The notes below the pieces were generated by a model. That model was given only the letters and a program-made list of their open reading frames with translations. It was not told the origin of the DNA and ran no database searches. From positions 149,199-213,198 of the forward strand of contig NZ_FOKT01000004.1 in NCBI RefSeq assembly GCF_900112305.1: DNA of 64,000 nt. Direction: 5' to 3'. The position numbers and the translations under genes are program-made. The number at the start of each line of letters is the position of its first letter. Position 1 is the first letter of the stretch. The stretch comes from Microbulbifer thermotolerans. Lineage in GTDB: Bacteria; Pseudomonadota; Gammaproteobacteria; Pseudomonadales; Cellvibrionaceae. Of this stretch, positions 9,949 to 19,002 are shown one piece after another.

Positions 9949-12900
9949 TCAATCGTGGATTGTGTTGATCCAGATTTTCAGCAGCGGATGCCAATATCCC
10001 CGCAAGGTGTAGTAGAGGCCGGTTTCGCTATCGCCAATCCTGCCGCGGCCGCGCCATGGCCCGGGGCTGGTGTTATGTTCGGTGTGCTCCCCTTTCACCC
10101 AAAGTCTTTTGCCTTCGTGATCGAACAGGGCCAATGGTTGTCCCTCGGGGCTGGTTAGGTAGTGCTCTATGGCGTCCTCCCGCCAACGGCAGAGGAGGGT
10201 CTGGTCCAACGGGTGGTGAATATAGTGGATCGCTGGTTCTGCCCGGTTATTCAGTACATGGATTTCACTCCAAAGCCCCATGCTGTACCAGCGGGTATCG
10301 ACACGGCGTTGACGGGTGGATTTGCGATGGGTACTGAGTTTACTGAGGCGCCGTCCGAAGGGGTCATACCGAAACCAGGTTTTGAAATCGCCGCACTCGG
10401 CACTGGCGAGCAGACCCCAGCCATCGTACTGGTACAAGTACTCGCGCTGATTATCGGCGCGGAGCTCGCGGATAACGCTTCCGCGTTTGTCGCGGAGAAT
10501 CGCTGTTTCTTTGGTTTCCGGCACAGCTTGTTCCGGGGCCGACAGGTGAAGGGGCTCTTCCGTGGGGAATTGCCAGCTAAGACCCGGCCCTGCCGACAGT
10601 TCCGTCATTTGCCCATACTCGTAACTGCGGCGGCTGCGCAATTCTCCCTGCACCCAAGCGATAGCTGACGCTTCCGTTTCACAGCGCAGAATTACTTCGC
10701 CGTTGGCGTCCACACCGTAAAGGTCACTGCTCGGCGCCAGAGTGTAGGTCAGTGCCAGGCAATCGGAACTGGTACTCTTCAGCCAGCCGCGTGTGTCGTA
10801 ATCGTGTCTGAGGGTCAGGCTGTCCGCGTCCTTGCTGTCGTGGTGCTCGGCAATTAGCCGGTCTCGATGGTCGTATTGGAATCGCACGAAGGCGTGGGTG
10901 TTGTCCGCCTGTATTATCCTGCCGTGTCGGTCGCTGCGAAAATCGCAGTGCTGTCCGCTGTTATTGCGAATCTGCGCCAGTGTGCCGTCGTCGGCGTAGC
11001 GGAAATACCAGCGCAAGTCGCTGTCGCGGTATTCGCGCAGTCTGCCATCGGGGTAGTAGTGCCACTGGCGGAGGCGGCCGTTCGCATCTTCTCTGGCAGT
11101 GACGCGTCCGAAGCCGTCGTAGTTCCAAATCGTGTTACCCGCTGGGGTTTCCAGCTGGTGTAATTGTCCGTGGGTGTCGTAGTGTAATTGCCAAATTTGC
11201 CCGCCGGGGAATTGGATTTTTCGGCACCGGCCGGCGGCGTCGGACTGCCAGCACAGGATTTGATCCCTATTGTCCCGAAGGGCGTTGGGCTGGCCGTCTT
11301 CGGTGTATTCCAGCTGGAAACTTCGGTCGCCGATCGTCGCTTCGAGCAGTTGTCCGGCTTGCCCATAGCGCCAGCTGCGCAGGGTATTTCCATCCTCGAT
11401 GAGCGCGGTCAGTCGGTGCCAGTGATCGTATTCAAATCCCCAGTTGCGGTCACTGCGCTGAACCGTCTGCAGTTGCGCCTGGCTGTCCCAGTTGAAGTGC
11501 ACCGAGCCACCTTCCGGGTCTTTGAGCTGTATCAGTTGCCCCCGATCACTGTATTGGCATTGCCAGACATGGTTTTCAGGGTCGGTGATTTTGTCTGGAC
11601 AACCGCGCTCATTGTACTGGAAGCGCCACAGTTGCTCGTCACGGCGAAGGATGGCGGTAAGAAAACCCCGCTGGTCATACAGATAGCGGTCGCTGACTTG
11701 ATTGCGGGTGCGGCGCGTCAACCGTCCAAGTTCATCGTAGCGGTAAATGCACCGCTGGTCGTCCGCTGTTATTTCCTCGCAGAGATTGCCGTAGTGATCG
11801 TAAAGCCAGCGCCGGTGCATGTTGTGCTGCCGCTCGTCGACCAAATGTCCGGAGTGGTTGAATTTCCATTCGATCGGGTGGCATTCGTTGATGCGCAGGG
11901 TGCAGCGCCGCTCAGACCTGCGCCAGCTGAGTTTGTGCAGACGTTCATTGTGCTGTAGTTCACAGCAGCGCCCGTGATTGTCGTAATTAAACAGCAGTTG
12001 GCCTCTCCGGTTGCACTCTATGGTGGCAAGCTGTTGATCCCGGTAGGCGTAGTTCTCCCGTGCTTGCCCAGTGGTGGCGTCTGTGAGTATCTGAGATTCA
12101 TATTCGTAGCGGCACAGCTCGCTCTGATTGTCGGGCGCCTGAGTATTTATCAGTTTTTCAATGCGCCCTTCGCGGCTGTGGATTTCCACTACCCGCCCCC
12201 AGGAGCTGACAATCTTGGATGGCAGCCCGTTGCGGTAATCGATGGAGAGGGCATTGCCGAATTGATCTCGAATTTCCACCAGCGGCAGTGCGCTGTTGAC
12301 CCCGTCTGCGCGGAAAATACGCAGGGGCTGATCGAAGCCGATGATGCGGTAACTGTGCAGGCTTTGGCGGTGCAGCAGCAAGCGCTCGTAGCGGTTGTAG
12401 CAACCGTGTCCTATAGCTGGAATTTTAAAATGAATCCGCCGCCCCTCGGCGGTGTGAAGTTCCGCCCCGTCTTCCCGTATATGGAGCTGCTCGCTCAGGC
12501 TGTGCCGCCAGCCAGGTCCCAGCCCTGAGTCCTCACGATTACTCTGCCGGTAGAATCGCCGCCAATGAAACTCAAACGGCCCGGGAATAGTTGCATCGAT
12601 GCGCTCAAATGCCACTTCGCCGTTGGAAGCAATGATGTGACCGCAGACACTCTTACTCAGTCCCAGTGCCGGCAGTTGTTGGCCGTCGGCGTTGACGCCC
12701 GGGATATTGATCAGTTGAACCGGTCCGCTGTCGAATACTGGCAATAGGGCGGGGAGCTTTGCTGTTGCCAAGCTGTAGCTGTTCGGAATTATCTGCGGCA
12801 GCCGGGGCCAAAGAGTGCCGAGAGGAGAGGCCGGGGTGCGGCTTTCGATCCCGTTACTGAGACTGTCGAGCAGGCGACAGGCCGCTATCGGATCTCCCGG

Positions 12901-12990
12901 TGCAAGATCGATAGAAACAGGACTGAGTGTCTTAAGCAGCCGAGGAATAAAAAAAACCGGATCTTCCGCTGCGTCCATGGCTGATTTCAT
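9949..12990 (-). CDS. RHS repeat protein, core only, no C-terminal toxin
   Basis: RHS proteins build a beta-barrel cage that encloses a variable C-terminal toxin, often delivered by T6SS. The 1013-residue protein has an N-terminal region with no PAAR or transmembrane segment, a DUF6531-like domain at about residues 128-200, then many YD repeats (RYDELGRLTR-type) over about 330-850. The conserved core end is recognisable (DSETGLYYTLRGYWHP), but the usual PxxGRFxxxDP cleavage signature is replaced by HPLLKIWINTIHD and the protein stops there. No toxin domain follows. Start: ATG at 12990 with GGGAG nine bases upstream; the frame stays open to 13071 but lacks a better site. It lies 16 bases after the PP2C gene and is probably co-transcribed with it. 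Confidence 0.9.
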   Translation of the reverse strand: MKSAMDAAEDPVFFIPRLLKTLSPVSIDLAPGDPIAACRLLDSLSNGIESRTPASPLGTLWPRLPQIIPNSYSLATAKLPALLPVFDSGPVQLINIPGVNADGQQLPALGLSKSVCGHIIASNGEVAFERIDATIPGPFEFHWRRFYRQSNREDSGLGPGWRHSLSEQLHIREDGAELHTAEGRRIHFKIPAIGHGCYNRYERLLLHRQSLHSYRIIGFDQPLRIFRADGVNSALPLVEIRDQFGNALSIDYRNGLPSKIVSSWGRVVEIHSREGRIEKLINTQAPDNQSELCRYEYESQILTDATTGQARENYAYRDQQLATIECNRRGQLLFNYDNHGRCCELQHNERLHKLSWRRSERRCTLRINECHPIEWKFNHSGHLVDERQHNMHRRWLYDHYGNLCEEITADDQRCIYRYDELGRLTRRTRNQVSDRYLYDQRGFLTAILRRDEQLWRFQYNERGCPDKITDPENHVWQCQYSDRGQLIQLKDPEGGSVHFNWDSQAQLQTVQRSDRNWGFEYDHWHRLTALIEDGNTLRSWRYGQAGQLLEATIGDRSFQLEYTEDGQPNALRDNRDQILCWQSDAAGRCRKIQFPGGQIWQLHYDTHGQLHQLETPAGNTIWNYDGFGRVTAREDANGRLRQWHYYPDGRLREYRDSDLRWYFRYADDGTLAQIRNNSGQHCDFRSDRHGRIIQADNTHAFVRFQYDHRDRLIAEHHDSKDADSLTLRHDYDTRGWLKSTSSDCLALTYTLAPSSDLYGVDANGEVILRCETEASAIAWVQGELRSRRSYEYGQMTELSAGPGLSWQFPTEEPLHLSAPEQAVPETKETAILRDKRGSVIRELRADNQREYLYQYDGWGLLASAECGDFKTWFRYDPFGRRLSKLSTHRKSTRQRRVDTRWYSMGLWSEIHVLNNRAEPAIHYIHHPLDQTLLCRWREDAIEHYLTSPEGQPLALFDHEGKRLWVKGEHTEHNTSPGPWRGRGRIGDSETGLYYTLRGYWHPLLKIWINTIHD

Positions 12991-13006
12991 CAGTGAAATC
13001 TCCCAA

Positions 13007-13870
13007 TTAGCGCTGCTCCTTGCGCACGGTAACGTCTTCCTTTGCGGGTCGCATTGTGATGCTGTTCGCACTTTCCACAGCGACTACTTCGGGCTGAATG
13101 GAAAACTCAAGGATGCCTGCACTGATGTTGTCGCGGCCGCCCATTCGATTGGCATCGTCGATGAATTTGTACACGCATTCCAGTGCCGGCCGGTGTGTCG
13201 CCAGAATCCGTTCTATTGCGTGATCGTCAAGATATTCGGTGACTCCGTCACTGCACAGCATCAACAGCGCATTCTCGGTCAATTTCCAGCTGCTGATATT
13301 GGGGGCTGCGCGGCTGGAAACCCCCAGTGCCCTGGTAATGTGATTGCGGATATTGGACTCCTGGGCCTGCTCGGGGGTGAGCTGGCCGCTGTCGATCATT
13401 TCCTGGACCAAACTGTGGTCCCGGGTGAGGCGCTGCAGTCCGTAATGATTCCAGAGATACGCGCGGGAATCGCCCAGGTGTGCGACGACCAGAAAACTCT
13501 GCCAGACAACAGCGACCACCAGGGTTGTTCCCATTTGTGAAAATTGGGGGTGGGTGCTCTTGGTGAGCAATATTTGCTCGTTGGCGGCATCAATGGCTTC
13601 TATCAGTGCCGCGCGCAGTATCAGCTGCTGTTGCTCCGGACTGCACGATAGAAAGGTGTGCTCCAACAGGTTGTCGAGGCGATTTTGCAGTGTCTCGGTG
13701 GCGATTCTGCTGGCCGTGGCTCCCCCGCTATATCCCCCCATGCCATCGGCAATAATTACATAGGCAAAGGGGTGCTCGGGGTCTGCGTGCCAGTGGATAC
13801 TGTCTTCATTCTCTTCTCGTACCTGTCCAATGTCCGTGCGTCCGTTGACCGCAATCCTGATGGACTCCAT
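13007..13870 (-). CDS. PP2C-family Ser/Thr phosphatase (T6SS PppA/Stp type)
   Basis: This is a 287-residue PPM-family phosphatase. Metal-binding motifs are intact: early Glu/Asp in REENEDS, DGMGGYSGG, GDSRAYL, CSDGVTEYL and GGRDNISAG. No transmembrane segment is seen, so it is cytoplasmic. In T6SS loci such as H1 of Pseudomonas, PppA reverses phosphorylation by the kinase PpkA and so damps firing. Here a matching kinase lies at 47.1 kb. The gene diverges from the main T6SS operon and precedes the RHS gene. Start: ATG at 13870 with AAAGGAG upstream; a perfect palindrome sits just upstream of that ribosome site. Confidence 0.93.
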   Translation of the reverse strand: MESIRIAVNGRTDIGQVREENEDSIHWHADPEHPFAYVIIADGMGGYSGGATASRIATETLQNRLDNLLEHTFLSCSPEQQQLILRAALIEAIDAANEQILLTKSTHPQFSQMGTTLVVAVVWQSFLVVAHLGDSRAYLWNHYGLQRLTRDHSLVQEMIDSGQLTPEQAQESNIRNHITRALGVSSRAAPNISSWKLTENALLMLCSDGVTEYLDDHAIERILATHRPALECVYKFIDDANRMGGRDNISAGILEFSIQPEVVAVESANSITMRPAKEDVTVRKEQR

Positions 13871-13891
13871 GCCTGTAAAGACTCCTTTCAG

Positions 13892-13907
13892 TGGCAACAT
13901 GTTGCCA
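13892..13907. promoter_or_regulatory. 16-bp perfect palindrome upstream of the PP2C gene
   Basis: TGGCAACATGTTGCCA is perfectly self-complementary and lies 22-37 bases upstream of the PP2C start codon, next to its ribosome site, in the intergenic region between the two diverging T6SS units. A dimeric repressor operator is plausible; no specific regulator can be named. Confidence 0.45.
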
Positions 13908-13978
13908 ATAGTAAAATTTTTTTCATTATTTATTTTGTTAACGCCGTTCCATAATTTTAACTTGATGGGGCTGGGTGT

Positions 13979-14008
13979 TTGAAATTTTTTTCTTTGTTTT
14001 GCGATAAT
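13979..14008 (+). promoter_or_regulatory. candidate sigma-70 promoter of the main T6SS operon
   Basis: TTGAAA and GATAAT are separated by 18 bases in a very T-rich stretch, five of six matches to each consensus hexamer. It points toward the plus-strand operon that begins at 14197, leaving a leader of roughly 180 bases. The 326-base region 13871-14196 otherwise holds the palindrome at 13892 and no gene I can support. Confidence 0.4.
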
Positions 14009-14196
14009 GCCAAACTGTGAACTACGGAAAGGCTAGGAGCCGTTATATCTGGCAAAGCGCGGCAGACTGGCCCTCATTGCCGGGCACTGGAGTGTACTAG
14101 TGGTACATGAAGATGCCGAGCGCCGCCAGGACTCGCGCAATAATGATGAACAGCTTCTAGGTAGTACGCCTGTGCAGCAAAGGAATTGTTGGCAAA

Positions 14197-14994
14197 ATGC
14201 CCCGTCTTCCCAGACTCAACCTGATTGATATACCCCAGCACATCGTTCAGGTGGGCCACAACAACCTGCCGTGTTTTTTCGATGACGAGGATTACCAGTT
14301 TTATCTGATCTGCCTGAAAAACGCGGCGGACCAGTATCGTGTCGATGTGCATGCTTATGTGCTGCTGCCAAATATGGTGCAGATTATCGCCATGCCCAGG
14401 GTGCCGGACGGTGTGCCCTCGATGATGCAGTCCCTGGGGCGCCGTTATGTGCAGTATGTGAATCATCGCTATAAGCGGTCGGGAACTTTGTGGCGAGGGC
14501 GTTACAAATCCAGTTTGATAGATTCTGATGCCTATCTTCTCACTTGTTATCGCTATGTGGAATTGCGGCCGCTGTATCTAGGCCTGGCGGACTCGCTGAG
14601 TGACTACCGGTGGTCCAGTTTCCATCACCATGTCAACACCGAAGAGAACGAGGTGATTACGGATCATCGTCTCTACATGGCACTGGGTGAAACGCCAAGG
14701 GCAAGGGCGCAGGAATACAGGAAACTGTTCCGCTACAGTTTCGACCGCCACCTACTCGAATATATTGCCGAAACGATCAAGCTCGGTCATGTACTGGGTG
14801 GCGATGCCTTCAAAGACAAAATTGAGCAGATCGCCAACCAGAGGGTGAGGCCGTTAAAGCGCGGCAGACCGAGAAAGTCGAAAAAAGTCGACCAGAAGTC
14901 AGGCGAGACTTCATCAAATAAAGCTGAAAAAGCCCCTGACAAAACGCTGCGGGTCAATAATAACAGCGCCAATCTGGCGACAATGGAAAGCTGA
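14197..14994 (+). CDS. IS200-like/REP-associated transposase homologue with lost HUH motif
   Basis: The 265-residue protein aligns by motif with the Y1 transposase family (TnpA_REP/RAYT type), single-strand DNA endonucleases that use a His-hydrophobic-His metal site and a tyrosine. The tyrosine context is kept (Tyr120 in RYVELRP, followed by the DYRWSSF motif). The metal site normally written PNHVHL reads PNMVQI at residues 58-63, so both histidines are gone and cleavage should be lost. The C-terminal tail (about 215-265) is lysine-rich, a possible nucleic-acid binding tail. No terminal repeats flank it. The stop is two bases before the GTG of the next T6SS gene, so it sits inside the operon. 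A structural or regulatory co-option is inferred; the role is unknown. Confidence 0.8.
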   Translation: MPRLPRLNLIDIPQHIVQVGHNNLPCFFDDEDYQFYLICLKNAADQYRVDVHAYVLLPNMVQIIAMPRVPDGVPSMMQSLGRRYVQYVNHRYKRSGTLWRGRYKSSLIDSDAYLLTCYRYVELRPLYLGLADSLSDYRWSSFHHHVNTEENEVITDHRLYMALGETPRARAQEYRKLFRYSFDRHLLEYIAETIKLGHVLGGDAFKDKIEQIANQRVRPLKRGRPRKSKKVDQKSGETSSNKAEKAPDKTLRVNNNSANLATMES

Positions 14995-14996
14995 TT

Positions 14997-16484
14997 GTGA
15001 ACAGAACCACGATAAATTCCGGTGAAATTGTATTCGGTGATGGGCGGGCTAAGGGTATCCGGGGCAGCGGTGATGAACTTCTCAAGGTAGTGATACTGGG
15101 GGACTTCAGCGGGCGTGCCAGTCGCCGTCAATGCGACCCGGAAACCCTTGCCCAGCGCGAGGCGCACCGCTTGGATAAAGATAGCTTTGAGAGTTTGTTT
15201 GAACGGCTCAGCGTGCGCCTGCAACTGCCGACAATGGAGCAGCCTCTATCGCTGTTGGAATTTGATGATCTGCATCCGGATTATCTGTACAGCCGTTTAC
15301 CGTTGTTTCGGCGCTTTATTGATCTTGAGAGGCGCTTGCTGAATCCCCGTGAGTTTGAGAGTGCCGCCGCCGAACTACGCCAGTGGCAACCGCAGCTGCA
15401 AGTGCCCGAGCCGCAGGAGAAAACGCAATCTTTCTGGGATGCACTGTTGTCGGGGGCGGAGCGCCGGAACGCAGAAGGGGAAAGCGGTACGCTCCAAGTC
15501 GACCGCTTGATCAAGGAAATTGTTGCCCCCTATGTGCAGGCGAAGCCGGATCAGCGCCAGGAAAGTTATTTGCAGGCTCTGAGAGAGGCGGTTTCCGGGG
15601 CGATGCGCAACATCATGCACCACAGCGATTTCCGCCAACTGGAAGCCAGCTGGCGGAGTCTGCACTTGCTCTTGCGGCGTATCGACGGGCATCCTGGCCT
15701 GAGTCTGCATCTGATCGATGTCAGCAAGGAAGAGCTCTTGGCGGACTTTGCCAAGGCGGAAAATGATCTGGAAAAGTCCCAGATTTTTAAGTGTCTGGTT
15801 GAACGTGAGACGGCAGCAGGGAGCCGCCCTTACAACCTGATTGTCGGAGATTTCTATATCGCCGACGACGAGCGCGATCTGCACATGCTGATTGACCTTG
15901 CCACCATCGCAGAGGCTGCAGGCAGTGCGCTGTTGTTGGGGGGCGATATCCGCCTCGCGGGCTGTCCCGGACTTGCGGGTGCCTCTGACCCCGATGACTG
16001 GCAGTATCCACTGTCGCAGACTTTTTTACAGAACTGGCAAGCGATACGTGAGTATTCTGCCAGCGCGCATGTGGCGTTGGCCGGACCCAGATTTATGCTG
16101 AGGCTTCCCTACGGTGCGGATTCTGCGACCACGGAGTGTTTTGATTTCGAAGAATTGACGGCCGGTCACGGCCATAACTATTACCTGTGGGGGAACAGCG
16201 TCTATCTATTGGCGCTCGCTATCTGCCAGCAGTTTTCGCAAAGCGGAAAGCTGGCCTCGCCTCGCCCGGCAGAGTTTGACAACTTGCCATTACATGTGCG
16301 GCGGCTGCCACAAGGGCAGTGGTTGACCCCCTGCGCTGAAGCTTTGCTGAGCGATAGGGCGGCGGCGCGGTTTGAAACCGCTGGGATAAGCACACTGCGC
16401 TCGGTTCAGGGGCGAGATCAGATTCTCCTGCCGAAAGTACAGTCGCTCTCCGGGGGGGAGCTTCGGGGGCCCTGGTGCCGATAG
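14997..16484 (+). CDS. T6SS sheath-like protein: TssB-like plus truncated TssC-like fusion
   Basis: The 495-residue protein joins two sheath modules. Residues about 25-115 resemble TssB/VipA, with VVILGDFSGR, then LDKDSFESLF and a LEFDDLHPDYL segment. Residues about 140-480 resemble TssC/VipB, with LIKEIVAPYV, FRQLEASWRSLHLLLRR, NLIVGDFYI and YYLWGNSVYLLALAI. Compared with the canonical TssC at 28395, it ends at the [22 protein letters not shown] (SDRAAARFETAG) and lacks the last 100 or so residues carrying the handshake strands and core helix. It could cap or nucleate the sheath but probably cannot polymerise normally; that is inference. The GTG start follows the stop of the transposase-like gene by two bases, with GGAAAG upstream. 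Confidence 0.8.
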   Translation: MNRTTINSGEIVFGDGRAKGIRGSGDELLKVVILGDFSGRASRRQCDPETLAQREAHRLDKDSFESLFERLSVRLQLPTMEQPLSLLEFDDLHPDYLYSRLPLFRRFIDLERRLLNPREFESAAAELRQWQPQLQVPEPQEKTQSFWDALLSGAERRNAEGESGTLQVDRLIKEIVAPYVQAKPDQRQESYLQALREAVSGAMRNIMHHSDFRQLEASWRSLHLLLRRIDGHPGLSLHLIDVSKEELLADFAKAENDLEKSQIFKCLVERETAAGSRPYNLIVGDFYIADDERDLHMLIDLATIAEAAGSALLLGGDIRLAGCPGLAGASDPDDWQYPLSQTFLQNWQAIREYSASAHVALAGPRFMLRLPYGADSATTECFDFEELTAGHGHNYYLWGNSVYLLALAICQQFSQSGKLASPRPAEFDNLPLHVRRLPQGQWLTPCAEALLSDRAAARFETAGISTLRSVQGRDQILLPKVQSLSGGELRGPWCR

Positions 16485-16563
16485 GGGGATGCCTTGCGGG
16501 TATAAGTACTATGCCGGTTTGGCGGTTTTTTTCTGTTAATTGCAAAGTGCGGGTCGGAGCGAA

Positions 16564-18297
16564 ATGGACTTGATTCTTTCCGTGTTGGCGGACCCTAGCG
16601 GGACCAACATGCTCAAGCACACCAAACTTTTTACTCCCGCGGGTGGAAGCCTCGGCCGCGCGGACAGCAATGATTGGGTACTGCCGGATCCCGAGCGGGT
16701 GGTTTCCTCGCGGCACGCACTGATCACCTTCAGTGACAATCAATATTATCTGGTGGACGAGAGCACCAACGGAACCTACCACAATCAAGCGGAAAACCCG
16801 GTTGGCAAAGGCAACCGGGTCCCGTTGAATGATGGCGACATACTGGGAATCGGTGACTATCAGTTAAAGGTCACCCTGCGCAAGCCAAAAGTCGACAGCG
16901 GTTTGCCGAAAGGGCTCGGCGAAGCGGACTTTCTCGACAGCGCCGACCGTACTACTTTTAGTCCCGCAGCTGCCGCCAAGATGCAGAAGCAGGCCAAAGC
17001 TCAGCAGCTGGACAGCTGGCTGGAGCCCGGCGCGAGCAGTGCTCAGTCCGGGGAGTGGGGATATGTCAGTAGCTCCTCTCCGCTATCCAACGAAGGGCTG
17101 GCGGATCCGGGGTCGGAAGTGGTGGATCCCCTGGCCGCACTGGGCCAAACTTCCGGAGCGACAGGTGGGGAGCCATTGAGTGGTTTTGGTGGTACTAGCG
17201 GCTGGGAAGATGACGACTGGTGGAAGGAGGGTAGTGAGCAGGATCACGCCCCAGCGGACCGTCACGCAATGCACTTCACCACACAACAGGCACCGGCACC
17301 GGAAGTGCCTCCGCTAACGGAAACGCCTCCGGCGCCGTTCGCACAGTCCGCGCCCCCGGCGACGAATTTCGCTCAACCTCCGCAGCAGGTTCAGCCGCCT
17401 CCAGCACCACCGCAGCAGCCTGCAGTTGAAGCGGATAATCCGTTTGCAGAATCATTTGCGGTCATGCAGGGGCAGCAGGTCGATGGAGCACCGGGTTTCG
17501 ACAGCAGTCCGGCGGGCGGCTTTTCCGCTGCGTCACAGCCCTTTTCCCAGTTACAACAGCCTTCGGCCGCGGAGCCACCACTGCAGCAAGTGCCTGCGCA
17601 GAATTCTGTCCAGACAGAACAGGCGCCCATGCAACAGGTGCCTCCTCAAGCACCCGCTCAGCCGGTGCCACCTCCTCAGCAGGTACCCGTTCAACAAGAG
17701 GTTGCGCATACAAGCGGGCGTTCCGGTGCCAGCGCTCTAGCCCAAGCACTCGGATTGAATCTGCGCCCCGAGCAACAGCCGCAATTGGAGCAACAGGCTG
17801 CGGAGATAGTGCAGGAAACTGTCACCCGTTTGATCGATCTGCTGCGGGCGAGGAGCAGTATCAAAAATGAATTGCGGGTACAGCGCACTGTCATTCAGAC
17901 AGAGGCGAACAACCCTTTGAAGTTCAGTGCCACCGCGACAGACGCTTTATCGGCCATGTTCGCGGGTAACGGCGCATTCATGGACCCGCGCACAGCGGTG
18001 GCCGACAGCTTCGATGATCTCTCTGATCACCAGGTAGCAGTGCTGGCGGGAATGCGCGCGGGCTACGAGGCGATGTTGAAATTTTTCAACCCTGAAAATA
18101 TCGAGCGCCGCCTCAACAGCTCGGGCAGCGTATTTGCGAGCAAGAATGCGAAAAATTGGGAAGGTTTTGTGCAGATGTACAGGGAGCTGGCCGGAGATCC
18201 GGAAAGTTGTTACCGGCGCCTGTTTGGGGATGAGTTTGCCAGTACCTATGAACATCAGTTGTCTGAGCTAAAAAACGCCAGAAATCTTAAGCGTTAA
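16564..18297 (+). CDS. tagH: T6SS-associated FHA domain protein TagH
   Basis: TagH/Fha proteins bind phosphothreonine and transmit the kinase signal to the T6SS. The 577-residue protein has an N-terminal FHA domain (about residues 25-100) with LGRADSNDW, SSRHALI and STNGTYHN signature segments. A long proline/glutamine-rich linker (about 200-390) follows, then the conserved C-terminal T6SS-FHA domain (about 395-575) ending in the FGDEFASTYEHQ segment. A threonine motif ADRTTFSP surrounds residue 130. Start: ATG at 16564 preceded by CGGAGCG; an in-frame TTG at 16540 is less likely. It lies upstream of tssJ in the same operon. Confidence 0.93.
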   Translation: MDLILSVLADPSGTNMLKHTKLFTPAGGSLGRADSNDWVLPDPERVVSSRHALITFSDNQYYLVDESTNGTYHNQAENPVGKGNRVPLNDGDILGIGDYQLKVTLRKPKVDSGLPKGLGEADFLDSADRTTFSPAAAAKMQKQAKAQQLDSWLEPGASSAQSGEWGYVSSSSPLSNEGLADPGSEVVDPLAALGQTSGATGGEPLSGFGGTSGWEDDDWWKEGSEQDHAPADRHAMHFTTQQAPAPEVPPLTETPPAPFAQSAPPATNFAQPPQQVQPPPAPPQQPAVEADNPFAESFAVMQGQQVDGAPGFDSSPAGGFSAASQPFSQLQQPSAAEPPLQQVPAQNSVQTEQAPMQQVPPQAPAQPVPPPQQVPVQQEVAHTSGRSGASALAQALGLNLRPEQQPQLEQQAAEIVQETVTRLIDLLRARSSIKNELRVQRTVIQTEANNPLKFSATATDALSAMFAGNGAFMDPRTAVADSFDDLSDHQVAVLAGMRAGYEAMLKFFNPENIERRLNSSGSVFASKNAKNWEGFVQMYRELAGDPESCYRRLFGDEFASTYEHQLSELKNARNLKR

Positions 18298-18329
18298 CTG
18301 AGAATCACCGTACATAAAAGGAGTTCTCC

Positions 18330-18971
18330 GTGTCCATTTCATCACTTCCGCGGCTTTTAGTGGTCTGCCTTCTGGTACTGACTGTTGCGGCTTGTCAGGC
18401 GACCCGCCGTACTCTGAATTTTGATACCAGTCTGGAACTGACTGTCCGGGCTGACAGGGATGTTAATCCGGATAACGACGGCCGCGCATCACCTGTCGTG
18501 GTGCGCGTATTTATGCTCGCTGACGATCGGCAGTTCGCGCGCGAGGATTTTCTGAATCTCTATGAGAATGCGGAATCAAGGCTGGGTCGGGACTTGATTG
18601 GAACTGTGGTGCTCAAGGAGTTTGCTCCCGGCGAAGAGAGAGTCGAGAAGCTCGAATTGACCCCAGATGTCAGGTACATCGGCCTGCTTGCTGAATTTGT
18701 GCAGTATCAGCGGGCGGACGCTCTGATGCTGCTACCGATAACCGATCACAGCAACAATGAATATCAGGTGGCTTTGGCGGATACCCGTATCGATTTTCCA
18801 GAGGCGATTGCCAAGGGGCGTCGCACAAAAACGTCCACACTCTCGAGAAGAGAAGCTTCCAGGAAGCGGGGTGACACGGTAACTATTTCCAGTGAGGAGT
18901 ATGAGCGCATGCAGCAGCGGCTCCAACAGATGGAAAAGGTAGAAAAATCCACCAACGTCATCGATAAATAA
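18330..18971 (+). CDS. tssJ: T6SS outer-membrane lipoprotein TssJ
   Basis: TssJ anchors the TssJLM membrane complex to the outer membrane and contacts the periplasmic domain of TssM. The 213-residue protein has a lipoprotein signal with lipobox LTVAAC (Cys22) and a beta-rich body with the typical DDRQFAREDFLNLY and KEFAPGEERVEKLEL segments. It is longer at the C-terminus than most TssJ proteins, with a charged tail after about residue 165. The GTG start has AAAGGAG upstream. tssK starts 31 bases downstream. Confidence 0.93.
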   Translation: MSISSLPRLLVVCLLVLTVAACQATRRTLNFDTSLELTVRADRDVNPDNDGRASPVVVRVFMLADDRQFAREDFLNLYENAESRLGRDLIGTVVLKEFAPGEERVEKLELTPDVRYIGLLAEFVQYQRADALMLLPITDHSNNEYQVALADTRIDFPEAIAKGRRTKTSTLSRREASRKRGDTVTISSEEYERMQQRLQQMEKVEKSTNVIDK

Positions 18972-19002
18972 TCCAAACAGCTGACTTCAGCAGGGAATTC
19001 AC

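Noticed and set aside
11188..11958. 256-residue plus-strand frame inside the RHS gene
   Set aside because: It is a shadow of the RHS coding strand; the RHS repeats explain the sequence fully.
14197..14994. Active insertion sequence
   Set aside because: No terminal repeats or target duplication are seen and the HUH motif is missing; it is set in the operon like a normal gene.
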